Assembly (NCBI RefSeq): GCF_000241305.1
Contig: NZ_BAEH01000073.1
Span: 40,276-104,275, forward strand
Origin: Gordonia effusa NBRC 100432
GTDB lineage: Bacteria > Actinomycetota > Actinomycetes > Mycobacteriales > Mycobacteriaceae
Reading direction: 5' to 3'
Length of the DNA: 64,000 nucleotides
The notes beneath the pieces were generated by a model. That model had not been told where the DNA came from. It saw nothing but the letters and a program-made list of their open reading frames with translations, and searched no databases. The translations under genes and the position numbers were made by a program. Shown one piece after another: positions 1 to 9,207 of this stretch (position 1 is its first letter; each line of letters begins with the position of its first letter).

Positions 1-141
1 GCGCGCCGTCTAACCTCGCAGCAACTGGCCATCGCCCTCGAGTCGCTCGACCTCGACGATGCACCGGTCAGATTCTCTGCGGTGCGCCAGTGGGACGGCG
101 ATGCGCGAACCGAACATGTGCTGCCCGGCCGCGACTGCTGA
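1..141 (+). CDS. 3' end of an unidentified gene (46 codons visible)
   Basis: An open frame enters from the left edge in phase with base 1 and ends at the TGA at 139-141. The visible C-terminus is rich in Leu, Asp and Arg and ends in GRDC. Third-position GC preference and the 18-base distance to the next start make it a plausible real gene end. I do not recognise the family, and the piece is too short to show a domain. Confidence 0.5.
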   Translation, partial: ARRLTSQQLAIALESLDLDDAPVRFSAVRQWDGDARTEHVLPGRDC

Positions 142-145
142 CGAC

Positions 146-151
146 TATCAT
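146..151 (+). promoter_or_regulatory. putative -10 box (TATCAT) of a leaderless methyltransferase transcript
   Basis: TATCAT ends 8 bases before the ATG at 160, which would place transcription start on or next to the start codon. No clear -35 box or Shine-Dalgarno sequence is visible. Confidence 0.35.
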
Positions 152-159
152 CTCCGTAC

Positions 160-993
160 ATGAGTTCTGAGGGTGAAACCGACCGGCCACCAAGGCTTCT
201 CGGCGACATTGACTCGCCCACCAGCGAACGCGCCAACCGCGCGTGGTGGGATAGCGACGCCGACGATTATCACGCAACCCACGGAGACTTCCTCGGCGAG
301 CACACCGCCGGCGGCGACTTCGTCTGGTGCCCAGAAGGATTGCGCGAAGCCGAGGTCGAGCTACTAGGTCCGATCGCCGGAAAGGTGATCTTGGAGGTCG
401 GCTGCGGCTCGGCGCCGTGTTCACGGTGGCTCGCGGCAAACGGGGCGCATCCGGTCGGTTTGGATCTCTCGAAACAGATGCTTGCGCATGGTATCTCGGC
501 GATGGCTGGCGACAGAATCCACGTCCCGCTTATCCAGGCAGGTGCCGAGCACCTGCCATTCGCCGACAATTCCTTCGACCTAGCGTGTTCAGCGTTCGGC
601 GCGGTGCCCTTCGTGGCTGATTCCGCTCGCGTCATGGCCGAGGTCGCGCGAGTATTAAAGCCCGGCGGCCGTTGGGTTTTCGCGGTCAACCATCCGATGC
701 GGTGGATGTTCCCGGACGATCCGGGCCCGGCCGGACTGACCGTAGCCATCCCCTATTTCAATCGCACGCCCTATGCCGAATTCGACGACGACGGAGTCGC
801 GACCTATGTCGAGCACCACCGCACCATCGGCGACCGGGTGCGTGAAATACGTTCAGCGGGAATGATTCTCGACGACATCGTCGAGCCCGAGTGGCCCGAG
901 GGCTTCGAACGCGAATGGGGGCAGTGGAGCCCGCTGCGTGGGTCATACTTCCCAGGTACCGCGATTTTCTGCGCACATAACCCGCTCGGCTGA
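160..993 (+). CDS. class I SAM-dependent methyltransferase
   Basis: The 277-residue protein has a Rossmann-type SAM-binding motif I, EVGCGSAPCSR, at about residues 79-89, followed by the acidic post-I loop GLDLSKQML (about 100-108). A motif II/III-like stretch, LPFADNSFDLACS, and the post-III segment LKPGGRWVFAVNHP follow in the usual order for Methyltransf_11/25 enzymes. The substrate cannot be read from sequence. It sits between an unidentified gene on the same strand and a convergent cyclophilin gene. The ATG at 160 is chosen because it lies 18 bases after the preceding stop and has a -10-like box just upstream. No membrane segment or signal peptide is seen, so it should be cytoplasmic. 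Confidence 0.85.
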   Translation: MSSEGETDRPPRLLGDIDSPTSERANRAWWDSDADDYHATHGDFLGEHTAGGDFVWCPEGLREAEVELLGPIAGKVILEVGCGSAPCSRWLAANGAHPVGLDLSKQMLAHGISAMAGDRIHVPLIQAGAEHLPFADNSFDLACSAFGAVPFVADSARVMAEVARVLKPGGRWVFAVNHPMRWMFPDDPGPAGLTVAIPYFNRTPYAEFDDDGVATYVEHHRTIGDRVREIRSAGMILDDIVEPEWPEGFEREWGQWSPLRGSYFPGTAIFCAHNPLG

Positions 994-1009
994 GACGCGG
1001 CGCTGCGTC
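994..1009. terminator. short hairpin between convergent genes
   Basis: GACGC at 994-998 pairs with GCGTC at 1005-1009 around a 6-base loop, in the 18-base gap between convergent stops. It is short and has no U-tract, so it is only a weak candidate for a bidirectional terminator. Confidence 0.25.
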
Positions 1010-1011
1010 AG

Positions 1012-1839
1012 TCAGAATCCAACCGTCACCGTCGACAACGTGACCGGCAGCTTTGGTTTACCGTCCACGCCACCCGCCGTTTCGGCGATGACTCCACCCG
1101 ACGAAATCGTGTCGAGTACCTTGAGGCCTTCGTTACTGACCTGTCCAATCACGGCGTACTGCGCGGGCAATGGGCTATCGGCGATGGCTATGAAGAACTG
1201 GCTGCCTCCTGAGTTCTTGACACCGGTGTAGGTGCTATTGGCATTCGCCACGGCGATCGTGCCCCGCCGATACACCACTGACTCCGGCGTCGAACCCGGC
1301 TCGAGTCCCTTCGGCGGTTCGTCGGGACTACTCCACCCCGGCCCGCCAACGCCGGTGGCTGTCGGATCGCCACACTGCAAGACTCTCAGTGTTTGAGCCA
1401 ACGCGAGGCGGTGGCACTCTGTGTTGTCGAAGTATCTATTCTGAGTCAGCGAGACAACAGCATTCACGTTGCAGGCGGCGTTATGACGTATCAGGGTCGC
1501 TCCGATGACTCCTCGGTTCGTCGCGATCGTCCACACGACTTCTCCCTCGGCGGCGGCCGAGCTATCGGGTTTGGGCGCCGACCGCTTCTTTGCCGCACCC
1601 GCCTTCAGTTCTCCGATCTGCTTGAGCGCCGCGATTCGCTGATCCTCGGGCACGCCCGGTGGTGCGGCGGTTGGAATTTTCGCGAATGGATCCGCCGCGT
1701 CGGGGTATGCGCATTGCACAGTCGACGCCGGGCCCGCACTCGAGCTCGGTGCCGCGCTTGGTGACCCGTCGATAGTGCATCCACCAACCGCTGCGACCAT
1801 CATCGCGACGACGATGAACTCCCCCGTCCGCTTGCGCAT
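1012..1839 (-). CDS. cyclophilin-type peptidyl-prolyl isomerase, lipoprotein
   Basis: The 275-residue protein begins with a basic and hydrophobic signal ending in a lipobox-like VGGC (Cys about 21), so it is predicted to be lipid-anchored outside the membrane. A Ser/Pro/Ala-rich linker follows. The cyclophilin domain covers about residues 105-275, with the motifs ECHRL, QCGDPTATGVGGPG, RRGTIAVAN and SGGSQFF that line the proline-binding pocket. The family catalyses cis-trans isomerisation of peptidyl-proline bonds and assists folding of exported proteins. The layout resembles mycobacterial PpiB-like proteins with an N-terminal membrane anchor. An AGGGAGAG Shine-Dalgarno sequence lies about 5 bases before the ATG at 1839. 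It is transcribed in the same direction as the dehydrogenase gene 21 bases upstream and could be the last gene of that operon. Confidence 0.88.
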   Translation of the reverse strand: MRKRTGEFIVVAMMVAAVGGCTIDGSPSAAPSSSAGPASTVQCAYPDAADPFAKIPTAAPPGVPEDQRIAALKQIGELKAGAAKKRSAPKPDSSAAAEGEVVWTIATNRGVIGATLIRHNAACNVNAVVSLTQNRYFDNTECHRLALAQTLRVLQCGDPTATGVGGPGWSSPDEPPKGLEPGSTPESVVYRRGTIAVANANSTYTGVKNSGGSQFFIAIADSPLPAQYAVIGQVSNEGLKVLDTISSGGVIAETAGGVDGKPKLPVTLSTVTVGF

Positions 1840-1860
1840 CCCACTCTCCCTATTCCACGT

Positions 1861-2934
1861 TCACAAGCGCCGAAGAACCTCGGCGGCGAAATCCGACGTA
1901 CTCGCCGTACCGCCGAGGTCCCGTGTCGCGACTCCAGCGGAAACGGTGGCGATAAGCGCCGAATCAATCTGCGCTGCCGCCGTCATCAGCCGCTCATCTC
2001 CGTAATGCTGTGCCTGCCATGCCAACAGCATCGCCGTCGAGGAGATCATTGCCGCGGGATTCGCGACGTCGTGCCCCGCGATATCGGGCGCCGCGCCATG
2101 CGCCGCCTGAGCCATCGCCTTGGTCGCCGAGCAGTTAATCGATGCCGCTGTGCCCAGTGACCCAGCGAGTTCGGCGGCAAGATCGGACAAGATGTCACCG
2201 AAAAGATTCTCGGTCACCACTACGTCGAAATCGGCCGCACGGCGCACCAGGTGTGCGGCCATCGCGTCGACGTGTTCTTGCGACACCTCGACGTCGGGGA
2301 ATTCGGCCGCGACGTCGAGACACGCGTCGCGAAATAGCCCGGTCGTCATCGTCAGCACATTGGCCTTGTGCACCACGGTCACCTTTCCCCGACGTCGCCT
2401 CGCCCAGGTAAAGGCTTCGCGCGCAATACGTTCGGACGCCGCTCGAGTAATGACCCCGACCGCGAGTGCGACATCGGGGGTCGGCATGAACTCTCCCGAG
2501 CCGACGGCCATATTCCGATCTGCGTACAGACCTTCACTGTTCTCCCGCGCTATCAACAGATCGATATCGGGAGTGGTCGCCCGCGCTGCGTCCAGAGCTT
2601 TCGCCGGGCGAAGGTTGGCAAAGAGGTTGTAGCGCTTACGAATCACCGCGCCCGGTGTGAGTTGTCCGCGAAATTCGGACGGATACGAGGCCGAATCGTG
2701 CGGCCCCAAAATCCACGTGTCGAGTTCATCGAGGGCGGTTAGTGTCTCCTGGGGAGCTGCTGATCCGTGCGAGTCGATCGCGGAACGGCCGAACGGCAAT
2801 GCGACCCAGTCGACGTCCAAGCCGTTGCGCCGCAACGCTTTCGACGCCACCGACACTGCCACCGGAACGATCTCCGGCCCGATGCCATCACCATCGAGCA
2901 CTCCGATACGCACGCTCGCGCCGATGCCGCTCAC
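1861..2934 (-). CDS. isocitrate/isopropylmalate-type NAD-dependent decarboxylating dehydrogenase
   Basis: This 357-residue protein belongs to the beta-hydroxyacid oxidative decarboxylase superfamily (LeuB, NAD-isocitrate, homoisocitrate and tartrate dehydrogenases). Visible family motifs are GDGIGPEI near the N-terminus, NLFANLRP in the substrate pocket, the catalytic KAN motif (VVHKANVL) and the metal-binding Asp segment [16 protein letters not shown]. The substrate-specificity loop reads ARENSEGLY, closer to the isocitrate/homoisocitrate or tartrate types than to a LeuB loop, so 3-isopropylmalate is not the safest guess. The start overlaps the stop of the ABC ATPase gene by 4 bases, so translation is probably coupled and the enzyme may act on what the transporter imports or on a product of it. 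Substrate is unresolved. Confidence 0.8.
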   Translation of the reverse strand: MSGIGASVRIGVLDGDGIGPEIVPVAVSVASKALRRNGLDVDWVALPFGRSAIDSHGSAAPQETLTALDELDTWILGPHDSASYPSEFRGQLTPGAVIRKRYNLFANLRPAKALDAARATTPDIDLLIARENSEGLYADRNMAVGSGEFMPTPDVALAVGVITRAASERIAREAFTWARRRRGKVTVVHKANVLTMTTGLFRDACLDVAAEFPDVEVSQEHVDAMAAHLVRRAADFDVVVTENLFGDILSDLAAELAGSLGTAASINCSATKAMAQAAHGAAPDIAGHDVANPAAMISSTAMLLAWQAQHYGDERLMTAAAQIDSALIATVSAGVATRDLGGTASTSDFAAEVLRRL

Positions 2935-3704
2935 AGTAGCTTCGACAGGAATGCTTGAGTCCGCTCGTGGGTCGGGTTCGCCAACAACTCGCGCGGATCA
3001 CCCTTCTCCACCACCACGCCACCGTCCATGAACACGAGTTGATCGGCAACCTCACGGGCGAAGCCCATCTCATGGGTCACCACCAGCATCGTCATGCCGC
3101 TGGCCGCCAGCTCCCGCATCACGTCAAGCACATCGCCGACCAGTTCGGGGTCCAACGCCGACGTCGGCTCGTCGAACAACATCAGCTTGGGATCCATCGC
3201 GAGCGCGCGGGCGATCGCAACACGTTGCTGCTGTCCACCGGACAACTGCGCCGGGTACGCGTCAGCCTTATCTGCCAGCCCAACGCGTGCGAGCAATTCA
3301 CGGGCCCGCTCGACGGCCTGCGCTTTGGGTGTGCGGGCCACTTGCACGGGTGCCTCGATGACATTCTCCAACGCCGTTCGATGCGGAAACAGATTGAAAT
3401 GCTGGAACACCATCCCGATGTCTCGACGTTGGCGCGCAGCGTCTTTCGGACTCATCTCGTAAAGTTTGCCGCCACGTTCGCGGTACCCGATAAGCTCGCC
3501 GTCAACTACGAGGCGGCCGGCGTTGACCACGTCGAGATGATTGACGCAGCGCAGGAACGTCGACTTACCCGAGCCAGACGGCCCGATAAGACACGCGACC
3601 TCGCCCCGCTGCACTTCCAGATTGATGCCCTTGAGCACCTGCAACGCGCCAAAGTTCTTACACACCCCGTCCGCGCGCACCATTGGAACAGTCATGGCTC
3701 TCAC
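2931..3704 (-). CDS. polar amino-acid ABC transporter ATP-binding protein (GlnQ/HisP type)
   Basis: The 257-residue ATPase has Walker [10 protein letters not shown], the Q-loop [12 protein letters not shown] typical of the polar amino-acid uptake subfamily, the signature [15 protein letters not shown], Walker [15 protein letters not shown] and the switch His in [10 protein letters not shown]. It would energise uptake together with the permease and binding protein encoded just upstream. Four-base overlaps with the permease (3701-3704) and with the dehydrogenase (2931-2934) show a tight operon. A second Met at residue 4 is an alternative start. Family-level assignment is firm, but the transported amino or organic acid is unknown. 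Confidence 0.9.
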   Translation of the reverse strand: MRAMTVPMVRADGVCKNFGALQVLKGINLEVQRGEVACLIGPSGSGKSTFLRCVNHLDVVNAGRLVVDGELIGYRERGGKLYEMSPKDAARQRRDIGMVFQHFNLFPHRTALENVIEAPVQVARTPKAQAVERARELLARVGLADKADAYPAQLSGGQQQRVAIARALAMDPKLMLFDEPTSALDPELVGDVLDVMRELAASGMTMLVVTHEMGFAREVADQLVFMDGGVVVEKGDPRELLANPTHERTQAFLSKLL

Positions 3705-4645
3705 GCTTCCCTGTTGGTCTTGGTGTCGGACTTGGAGTCGACCGCGGCCGCCAGCGCCTCTAGTTGACGCGCTGACAACTGCCTACTCGCGCCACGCGCG
3801 TAATACCGCTCCAGATAGTACTGACCGATCATGAGCACACTCGTAACCGCGAGATACCAGGTGGAGGCCACCATCAACATTGGGATCGGCTGGAAGTTCA
3901 CCCCGGAAATATCGCGAGCCCGACCGTAGAGTTCCCCGCTGAACGGCACGGCGGCCACCAAGCTCGTCGTCTTGAGCATGGAGATCACCTCGTTGCCGGT
4001 GGGCGGAATGATGACCCGCATCGCCTGCGGCAATACTGTGCGCCGCATCGTCTGCGACCACGACATACCAAGTGCCACAGATGCTTCGGTCTGCCCCTCA
4101 CCGACAGACGAAACTCCGGCACGGACTATTTCGGACATATATGCGGCCTCGTTGAGTCCGAGTCCGATCACCGCGAACAGGAACGCAGCGTTGAGGCTCT
4201 GCACGTCGAAATGCGCGAACTGCACCGTAAACGGAATGCCAATATCGATGCGTTTGTAGATCGACCCGAACAACCCCCAGAACACCAACTGCACATAGAC
4301 CGGCGTACCTCGAAAGATCCACAAATAGGTCCAGGATGTGTACCGCAACACCGGGTTTGGCGATAGCCGCATGATGGCGAGCAATACACCAAGTACCACC
4401 GCGATGACCATCGCGAGCACGGTCAGCGCGAGTGTGTACCAGACGCCGGACAGAATTCGAGTATCGAAAAGGTACTCCCGGTAGGTGCCCCACCGATAGG
4501 CGCCGTTGGTGGCCGCGCCATAGAGGAAAAGTGCTGCGAGCACCGCGATTACGGCCGCCGCGATCCATTGCCCCGGATGACGCAGCGGCACCGCTTTGAT
4601 CGGCGCGGCGGTATCACCGCCATCCAGCTTGTCGGATACTGTCAT
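3701..4645 (-). CDS. polar amino-acid ABC transporter permease (HisM/GlnP type)
   Basis: The 314-residue membrane protein has an N-terminal hydrophobic segment at about residues 27-46 and then the usual four or five helices of the HisMQ/GlnP family. The coupling-helix region reads [28 protein letters not shown], quoted here by its key EAA and G residues, and [16 protein letters not shown] follows it. A hydrophilic tail of about 30 residues follows the last helix. An AGGAG sequence lies 5 bases before the ATG at 4645, which supports the start. It lies 33 bases after the binding-protein gene and overlaps the ATPase gene by 4 bases. It forms the transmembrane pore of the importer. Confidence 0.9.
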   Translation of the reverse strand: MTVSDKLDGGDTAAPIKAVPLRHPGQWIAAAVIAVLAALFLYGAATNGAYRWGTYREYLFDTRILSGVWYTLALTVLAMVIAVVLGVLLAIMRLSPNPVLRYTSWTYLWIFRGTPVYVQLVFWGLFGSIYKRIDIGIPFTVQFAHFDVQSLNAAFLFAVIGLGLNEAAYMSEIVRAGVSSVGEGQTEASVALGMSWSQTMRRTVLPQAMRVIIPPTGNEVISMLKTTSLVAAVPFSGELYGRARDISGVNFQPIPMLMVASTWYLAVTSVLMIGQYYLERYYARGASRQLSARQLEALAAAVDSKSDTKTNREA

Positions 4646-4678
4646 CGACTCTCCTGACCCTGCATATTCGACACCATT

Positions 4679-5593
4679 TCAGTCTTTGGCGGCGTCGTTG
4701 ATCTTGGATGTGCCGATCATGCCGCTCTGCACACCCCAGTGTTCCGAGATCGTCCGATAGAAGCCGTTGTCCATCAGGTATTGCATCGCCCGCTGCAGGG
4801 CCGGACCAAGCGACGAGCCCTTCCGGACCGGCAAACCATATGGAGCAGCGTCGTAGACCGGGCCAACCACTTCTAGTTGACCATCGGTCTTCTTGACCGC
4901 GTAGGCGGTGACCGGCGAATCGGCCGACAGTGCATCGACTCTGCCCAGCAGTAGAGCATTCACCGCCTCGTCCTGACTATCGAATTTCACCTTGACGATC
5001 GGTTCCTTACCCTGCGCAACACATTTCGCACTCTTGGCGGGCACTTCGTCGGTGTCTTCGTAGGTCGTTGCCTGAACGCCGACCTTCAGTCCGCAGGCAT
5101 TGTCCGGGTCGACGTCGTCGTCGGTCCGTTGTGCCCACAGCACACCGGCACTGAAATAGGTGACGAAATCTACCTGCTTCTCACGCTCGGCCGTGTCGGT
5201 GAACGACGACATTCCCATGTCGAAAGTCCCCGACTGAATAGCCGGGATGATCTTGTCGAAGTCGGACTCTTTGAACTCCGGACGCAGCCCGAGGACCTGC
5301 GACACCGCGCGCATCAAATCGACGTCGTATCCGATGATCTCGCCGTCGCGGTTCTTGAACTCATTCGGCTGATAGGGCGGATTGGTACCGATACGGAGCA
5401 CGCCTGACTCGCGAATCTCCGCGGGCACTATCTCGGCAATCGCCGGCTGCTTCGCGATTGTCAAGGTGATCGGCTTGGTGTCCAAAAGGGATTCGTCGTT
5501 GGTGCAGGACGACAGAGATAGAACTGCCGCGACCGCGATGATCACGACGGCGACGAACCACCCGTCCCGCGCCTCGCGTCGTCGAATCAACAC
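4679..5593 (-). CDS. ABC transporter substrate-binding lipoprotein, family 3 (polar amino acids)
   Basis: The 304-residue protein has a basic N-terminus, a hydrophobic segment and a lipobox LSSC (Cys about 29), so it should be anchored on the outer face of the membrane. The mature part has the family 3 pattern: GVLRIGTNPPYQPNEF, then IGYDVDLMRAVSQVLG, then FDMGMSSFTDTAEREKQVDF, as in HisJ/GlnH-type proteins. Two internal Cys (in DNACGL and SAKCVAQ) may form a disulfide. The GTG start at 5593 is supported by AGGAG six bases upstream. It is the first gene of the importer-dehydrogenase operon. Ligand specificity cannot be read from sequence. Confidence 0.88.
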   Translation of the reverse strand: MLIRRREARDGWFVAVVIIAVAAVLSLSSCTNDESLLDTKPITLTIAKQPAIAEIVPAEIRESGVLRIGTNPPYQPNEFKNRDGEIIGYDVDLMRAVSQVLGLRPEFKESDFDKIIPAIQSGTFDMGMSSFTDTAEREKQVDFVTYFSAGVLWAQRTDDDVDPDNACGLKVGVQATTYEDTDEVPAKSAKCVAQGKEPIVKVKFDSQDEAVNALLLGRVDALSADSPVTAYAVKKTDGQLEVVGPVYDAAPYGLPVRKGSSLGPALQRAMQYLMDNGFYRTISEHWGVQSGMIGTSKINDAAKD

Positions 5594-5706
5594 TCTTGTC
5601 TCCTGCCTGGTTACCCGGAGTCGAACACCGGGAATCTCCAGAAGAAACTTACTGTGTCATCGGGTTCGATGCTGGCTAACGGTGTATGCGCGGCGCGTCT
5701 GTGGGC

Positions 5707-8415
5707 TCAGTGTGCGGCGTCGTCCCAGGACCGGCCGAAGCCGACCGACACATCAAGCGGCACTGACAGTTCGATTGCCGAACCCATTTCTTCCCGCACC
5801 AGCTTCTCGACGTCGTCGCGCTCGCCGTCGGCGATCTCCAGGACCAATTCGTCGTGCACCTGCAGGAGCATGCGGGAGCGTCGTTCCTCGGCGACCAACC
5901 GCTTGTGCACGTTGATCATCGCTACCTTGATGATGTCGGCGGCCGTGCCCTGGATGGGGGCGTTGAGCGCCATCCGCTCGGCTGCCTGACGCCGCTGCCA
6001 GTTGCTGTGAGTGAGATCTGGCAAGTACCGTCGACGGCCGAAAAGCGTTGCGGTGTACTCGTTTTTGCGCGCCTGTCCAACCACGTCGCGCAAGTAGTCA
6101 CGCACTCCGCCGAATCGCGCGAAGTATGCCTCCATCTGTTCACTGGCCTCGTCACGACTGATACCGAGTTGCGCGGCGAGCCCGAACGCGCTCAACCCGT
6201 ATGCCAGTCCATAGGACATCGCCTTGACCCGATGCCGCAATTCGGTTGTCACTTCATCGATCGGCACCCCGAACGCCCGCGATCCGACGAAATTGTGCAG
6301 ATCCTCCCCCGAGTTGAACGCTTCGATAAGACCCGCGTCCTCGGACACATGAGCCATGATGCGCATCTCGATCTGGCTGTAGTCGGCGGTCATCAAGGTC
6401 TCGAAACCCGAATCGTCCCCCGACTCCACCACGAACCCCTTGCGGATTTCCCGGCCAGCAGCCGTACGGACTGGAATGTTCTGCAAATTGGGTTCGGTCG
6501 ATGACAGGCGGCCGGTCGCGGCGATCGTCTGATTGAATGTCGTGTGGATTCGACCATCGGGCGCAACCGATTTCAATAGACCGTCGACGGTCACCTTCAA
6601 TCGTGTCGCATCACGATGCTCCAGCAGGTGCGCCAAGAACGGATGCTCGGTCTTCTCGTACAGACTCTGCAGCGCGTCGGCGTCGGTGGTGTACCCCGTC
6701 TTGGTCTTCTTGGTCTTCGGCATATCGAGCTTGTCGAAGAGGATTGTCTGCAGTTGTTTAGGTGAACCCAGATTGACCTGCTCGCCGATGACCGCGTACG
6801 CCGCATCTGCCGCGGTCCGCACTCGATCGGCGAAACCCGCCTCAAGTGTCTGAAAGTGCTTGGTATCGACCGCGATTCCGGTCGCTTCCAGTTCGGCGAG
6901 TACGAACAGCAGCGGCAATTCCAGATCGGTTAACAGCGACCGAGACTCGATCTGTTCGAGTTCGGCGTCGAAAGCGTCGGCCAACTCCGCGACTGCGCGG
7001 GCCTGCAGCATCTGTTGCTGGGCCTGCTTGTCGTCGGACGCGTCGGCGTCGAGGAGCGACATCTGACCGTCGCCGGGAGTGTCGTCGGCACGCAATTCTC
7101 GGCGCAGATAGCGCAGCGCGAGATCGTCGAGGTTGAAGGTGCGCTGACCGGGCCGGACGAGATAGGCGGCGAGTGAGGTGTCGCTACTGACACCTTTGAG
7201 CTTCCAGCCACGGCTACGCAAAGCATGAAAAGCCCACTTAGCCTCGTGTACCGCCTTGTCTGCCCCATCATCAGCAAGCCAGTCACCCAGGGCCCGCTCA
7301 TCGTCGGGATCGAGCGTGGCGGTGTCGAGGTACGCCGATACGCCGTCGGCAGCGGCGATGGCCAGCCCCTCGGTGTCAGAATCCATCACCGACTGCGCAC
7401 CAACGATCGACAAGCCGCTGCGTCCGGTGCGGGCATGTTCATCCAGCCAGGCGCGTACCGTCCCGGCTGCCAACAACTCTCCATCAACTTCGAATCCCGC
7501 GTCGGCTTCCGGTTCGACTGACGTCAGTTGTGCGAACAGGCGATCACGCAGCACGCGGAATTCCAGCTCGTCGAACAGAGCGTGAACTCGCTCGCGATCC
7601 CACCCCACCACCTTCAGATCGTCTGGGCCGGAGGGTAATTCGACGTCTCGAATCAACTGAGTCAGTTGCCGGTTGGTTTGCACGGATGCCAAATTCGCCC
7701 GCAGCGCATCGCCTACTTTGCCGCGGACCTCATCCACGTGGTCGACCAGTTCTGACAACGATCCATAGTCTCGGATCCATTTGGCGGCGGTCTTCTCGCC
7801 GACGCCGGGGATATTGGGGAGATTGTCGCTCTTGTCGCCGCGGATTGCCGCGTAGTCGGGATACTGCGCCGGAGTGAGCCCGTATTTCTTCTCCACTTCT
7901 TCCGGCGTAAAGCGCGTCAGCTCCGACACTCCGCGCTTGGGGTAGAGAACCGTGATGTTGTCGTTAACCAACTGCAGGGCATCCCGGTCACCGGTCACCA
8001 CCAACACCTTGTAGTCACGCTCGTCGGCCTGAGTGGCCAGGGTGGCGATGACGTCGTCGGCCTCGAAATTCTCCACCGAGAAATGCGGGATCCCTAGGAC
8101 GTCGAGCACGTCTTTGATGATGTCGACCTGGCCGCGGAAGGCATCCGGTGACGACTCGCGCTGCGCTTTGTATTCGGGAAACATCTCCGAACGAAATGTC
8201 TTACGCGACACGTCGAAGGCCGCGGCCAGGTGCGTCGGCTGCTCGTCGCGCAGGAGGTTGATCAGCATCGAGGTAAAACCGAAGACCGCGTTGGTGACCT
8301 GCCCGGACGCCGTTGTGATGTCCGGCGGCAACGCGAAGAAGGCCCGGTAGGCCAGCGAGTGCCCGTCGAGGAGCATCAGGGTCGGCGTCTCTTGGGCTGT
8401 CTTGGTGTCACTCAC
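5707..8415 (-). CDS. polA: DNA polymerase I
   Basis: The 902-residue protein is a full-length Pol I. The N-terminal 5'-3' exonuclease domain (about 1-300) shows MLLDGHSLAYRAFFALP, the metal-binding VTGDRDALQL and GVGEKTAAKW. The middle domain corresponds to the 3'-5' exonuclease fold but lacks an obvious acidic DxE catalytic motif, as is usual in actinobacterial PolA, so proofreading is probably absent. The polymerase domain has motif A DYSQIEMRIMAH (Asp 678), the O-helix region RRQAAERMALNAPIQGTAAD and motif C QVHDELVLE (Asp 855). It fills gaps during replication and repair. The start is GTG, with a -10 box seven bases upstream. Confidence 0.97.
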   Translation of the reverse strand: MSDTKTAQETPTLMLLDGHSLAYRAFFALPPDITTASGQVTNAVFGFTSMLINLLRDEQPTHLAAAFDVSRKTFRSEMFPEYKAQRESSPDAFRGQVDIIKDVLDVLGIPHFSVENFEADDVIATLATQADERDYKVLVVTGDRDALQLVNDNITVLYPKRGVSELTRFTPEEVEKKYGLTPAQYPDYAAIRGDKSDNLPNIPGVGEKTAAKWIRDYGSLSELVDHVDEVRGKVGDALRANLASVQTNRQLTQLIRDVELPSGPDDLKVVGWDRERVHALFDELEFRVLRDRLFAQLTSVEPEADAGFEVDGELLAAGTVRAWLDEHARTGRSGLSIVGAQSVMDSDTEGLAIAAADGVSAYLDTATLDPDDERALGDWLADDGADKAVHEAKWAFHALRSRGWKLKGVSSDTSLAAYLVRPGQRTFNLDDLALRYLRRELRADDTPGDGQMSLLDADASDDKQAQQQMLQARAVAELADAFDAELEQIESRSLLTDLELPLLFVLAELEATGIAVDTKHFQTLEAGFADRVRTAADAAYAVIGEQVNLGSPKQLQTILFDKLDMPKTKKTKTGYTTDADALQSLYEKTEHPFLAHLLEHRDATRLKVTVDGLLKSVAPDGRIHTTFNQTIAATGRLSSTEPNLQNIPVRTAAGREIRKGFVVESGDDSGFETLMTADYSQIEMRIMAHVSEDAGLIEAFNSGEDLHNFVGSRAFGVPIDEVTTELRHRVKAMSYGLAYGLSAFGLAAQLGISRDEASEQMEAYFARFGGVRDYLRDVVGQARKNEYTATLFGRRRYLPDLTHSNWQRRQAAERMALNAPIQGTAADIIKVAMINVHKRLVAEERRSRMLLQVHDELVLEIADGERDDVEKLVREEMGSAIELSVPLDVSVGFGRSWDDAAH

Positions 8416-8422
8416 CGTGTGG

Positions 8423-8428
8423 AGTCTA
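8423..8428 (-). promoter_or_regulatory. putative polA -10 box (TAGACT)
   Basis: On the minus strand TAGACT is followed by 7 bases and then the polA GTG, consistent with a leaderless mRNA. No -35 consensus is recognisable. Confidence 0.4.
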
Positions 8429-8457
8429 GTGCCTACTACCGACAGGGCGGGGCGCGG

Positions 8458-9207
8458 TTACGCGACTCCCAGGTAAGCGTCCCGCACGGCATTGTCATGC
8501 AGCAGATCACGCCCGGCGCCTTCTTTGGTAATGACGCCGGTTTCCATGATGTAGGCGCGGTCGGACCGACTCAGAGCCTGCTGTGCGTTCTGTTCGACCA
8601 GCAGCACAGTGGTCCCCTCGGAGTTGATCTGTTTGATAATCGCGAAAATCTGGGCGATTACCTTGGGCGCCAACCCCATTGACGGTTCATCCAGCAATAG
8701 CAGCCGCGGCCGCGCCATCAGCGCCCGCCCGATAGCGAGCATCTGCTGTTCGCCACCGGACATCGTGCCGCCGTACTGGCCACGTCGCTCGGCGAGTCGC
8801 GGGAACAGCCCCAGAACGTGGTCAAGGGTCGATCTGTAAGCCGGTTTGGACTCGAATTTCCTTGCGTAACAGCCCATATCAAGATTCTCTTGCACGGTCA
8901 TGCCCGGGAAGATGTGTCGTCCCTCGGGAACCTGAATGATGCCTTGTTTCACTCGAGAATGGGTTGAGGCAACCGTGATATCGGTGCCGTCGAACATGAT
9001 TCGCCCGGTTGTGGGTTTATGCAGTCCCGACAACGCGCGCATCGTCGTCGACTTTCCCGCGCCGTTCGCGCCGAGCAGAGTTACCAGCTCCCCGGGCCGA
9101 ACATGCAGCGAAATCCCATGCAGGGCTTCGATCCGACCGTAGTGGACCGCGAGATCGTCGATGATCAGTAGCGGGTCGTCAACCGATTGCTCAGGCGATC
9201 TCGTCAT
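8458..9207 (-). CDS. livF: branched-chain amino-acid ABC transporter ATP-binding protein (LivF type)
   Basis: The 249-residue ATPase has Walker A GANGAGKST, the LivF-type PEGRHIFPGMTVQENL stretch, the signature MSGGEQQMLAIGRALM, Walker B LLLLDEPSMGL and the switch region VLLVEQNAQQAL. The ATG at 9207 is preferred to an upstream Met at 9249 because GGAG lies six bases before it and the resulting protein has the normal LivF length. The gene overlaps the end of livG by 17 bases. With LivG it forms the ATPase dimer powering the LivH/LivM permease. It is the last gene of the liv operon. Confidence 0.9.
   Translation of the reverse strand: MTRSPEQSVDDPLLIIDDLAVHYGRIEALHGISLHVRPGELVTLLGANGAGKSTTMRALSGLHKPTTGRIMFDGTDITVASTHSRVKQGIIQVPEGRHIFPGMTVQENLDMGCYARKFESKPAYRSTLDHVLGLFPRLAERRGQYGGTMSGGEQQMLAIGRALMARPRLLLLDEPSMGLAPKVIAQIFAIIKQINSEGTTVLLVEQNAQQALSRSDRAYIMETGVITKEGAGRDLLHDNAVRDAYLGVA

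Noticed and set aside
5620..5645. T-arm-like sequence (GTTCGACTCC between CCGG stems) upstream of the binding-protein gene
   Set aside because: The loop would be 9 bases and no acceptor or anticodon parts are present, so it is not a tRNA or a tRNA fragment. It is at most a small hairpin.
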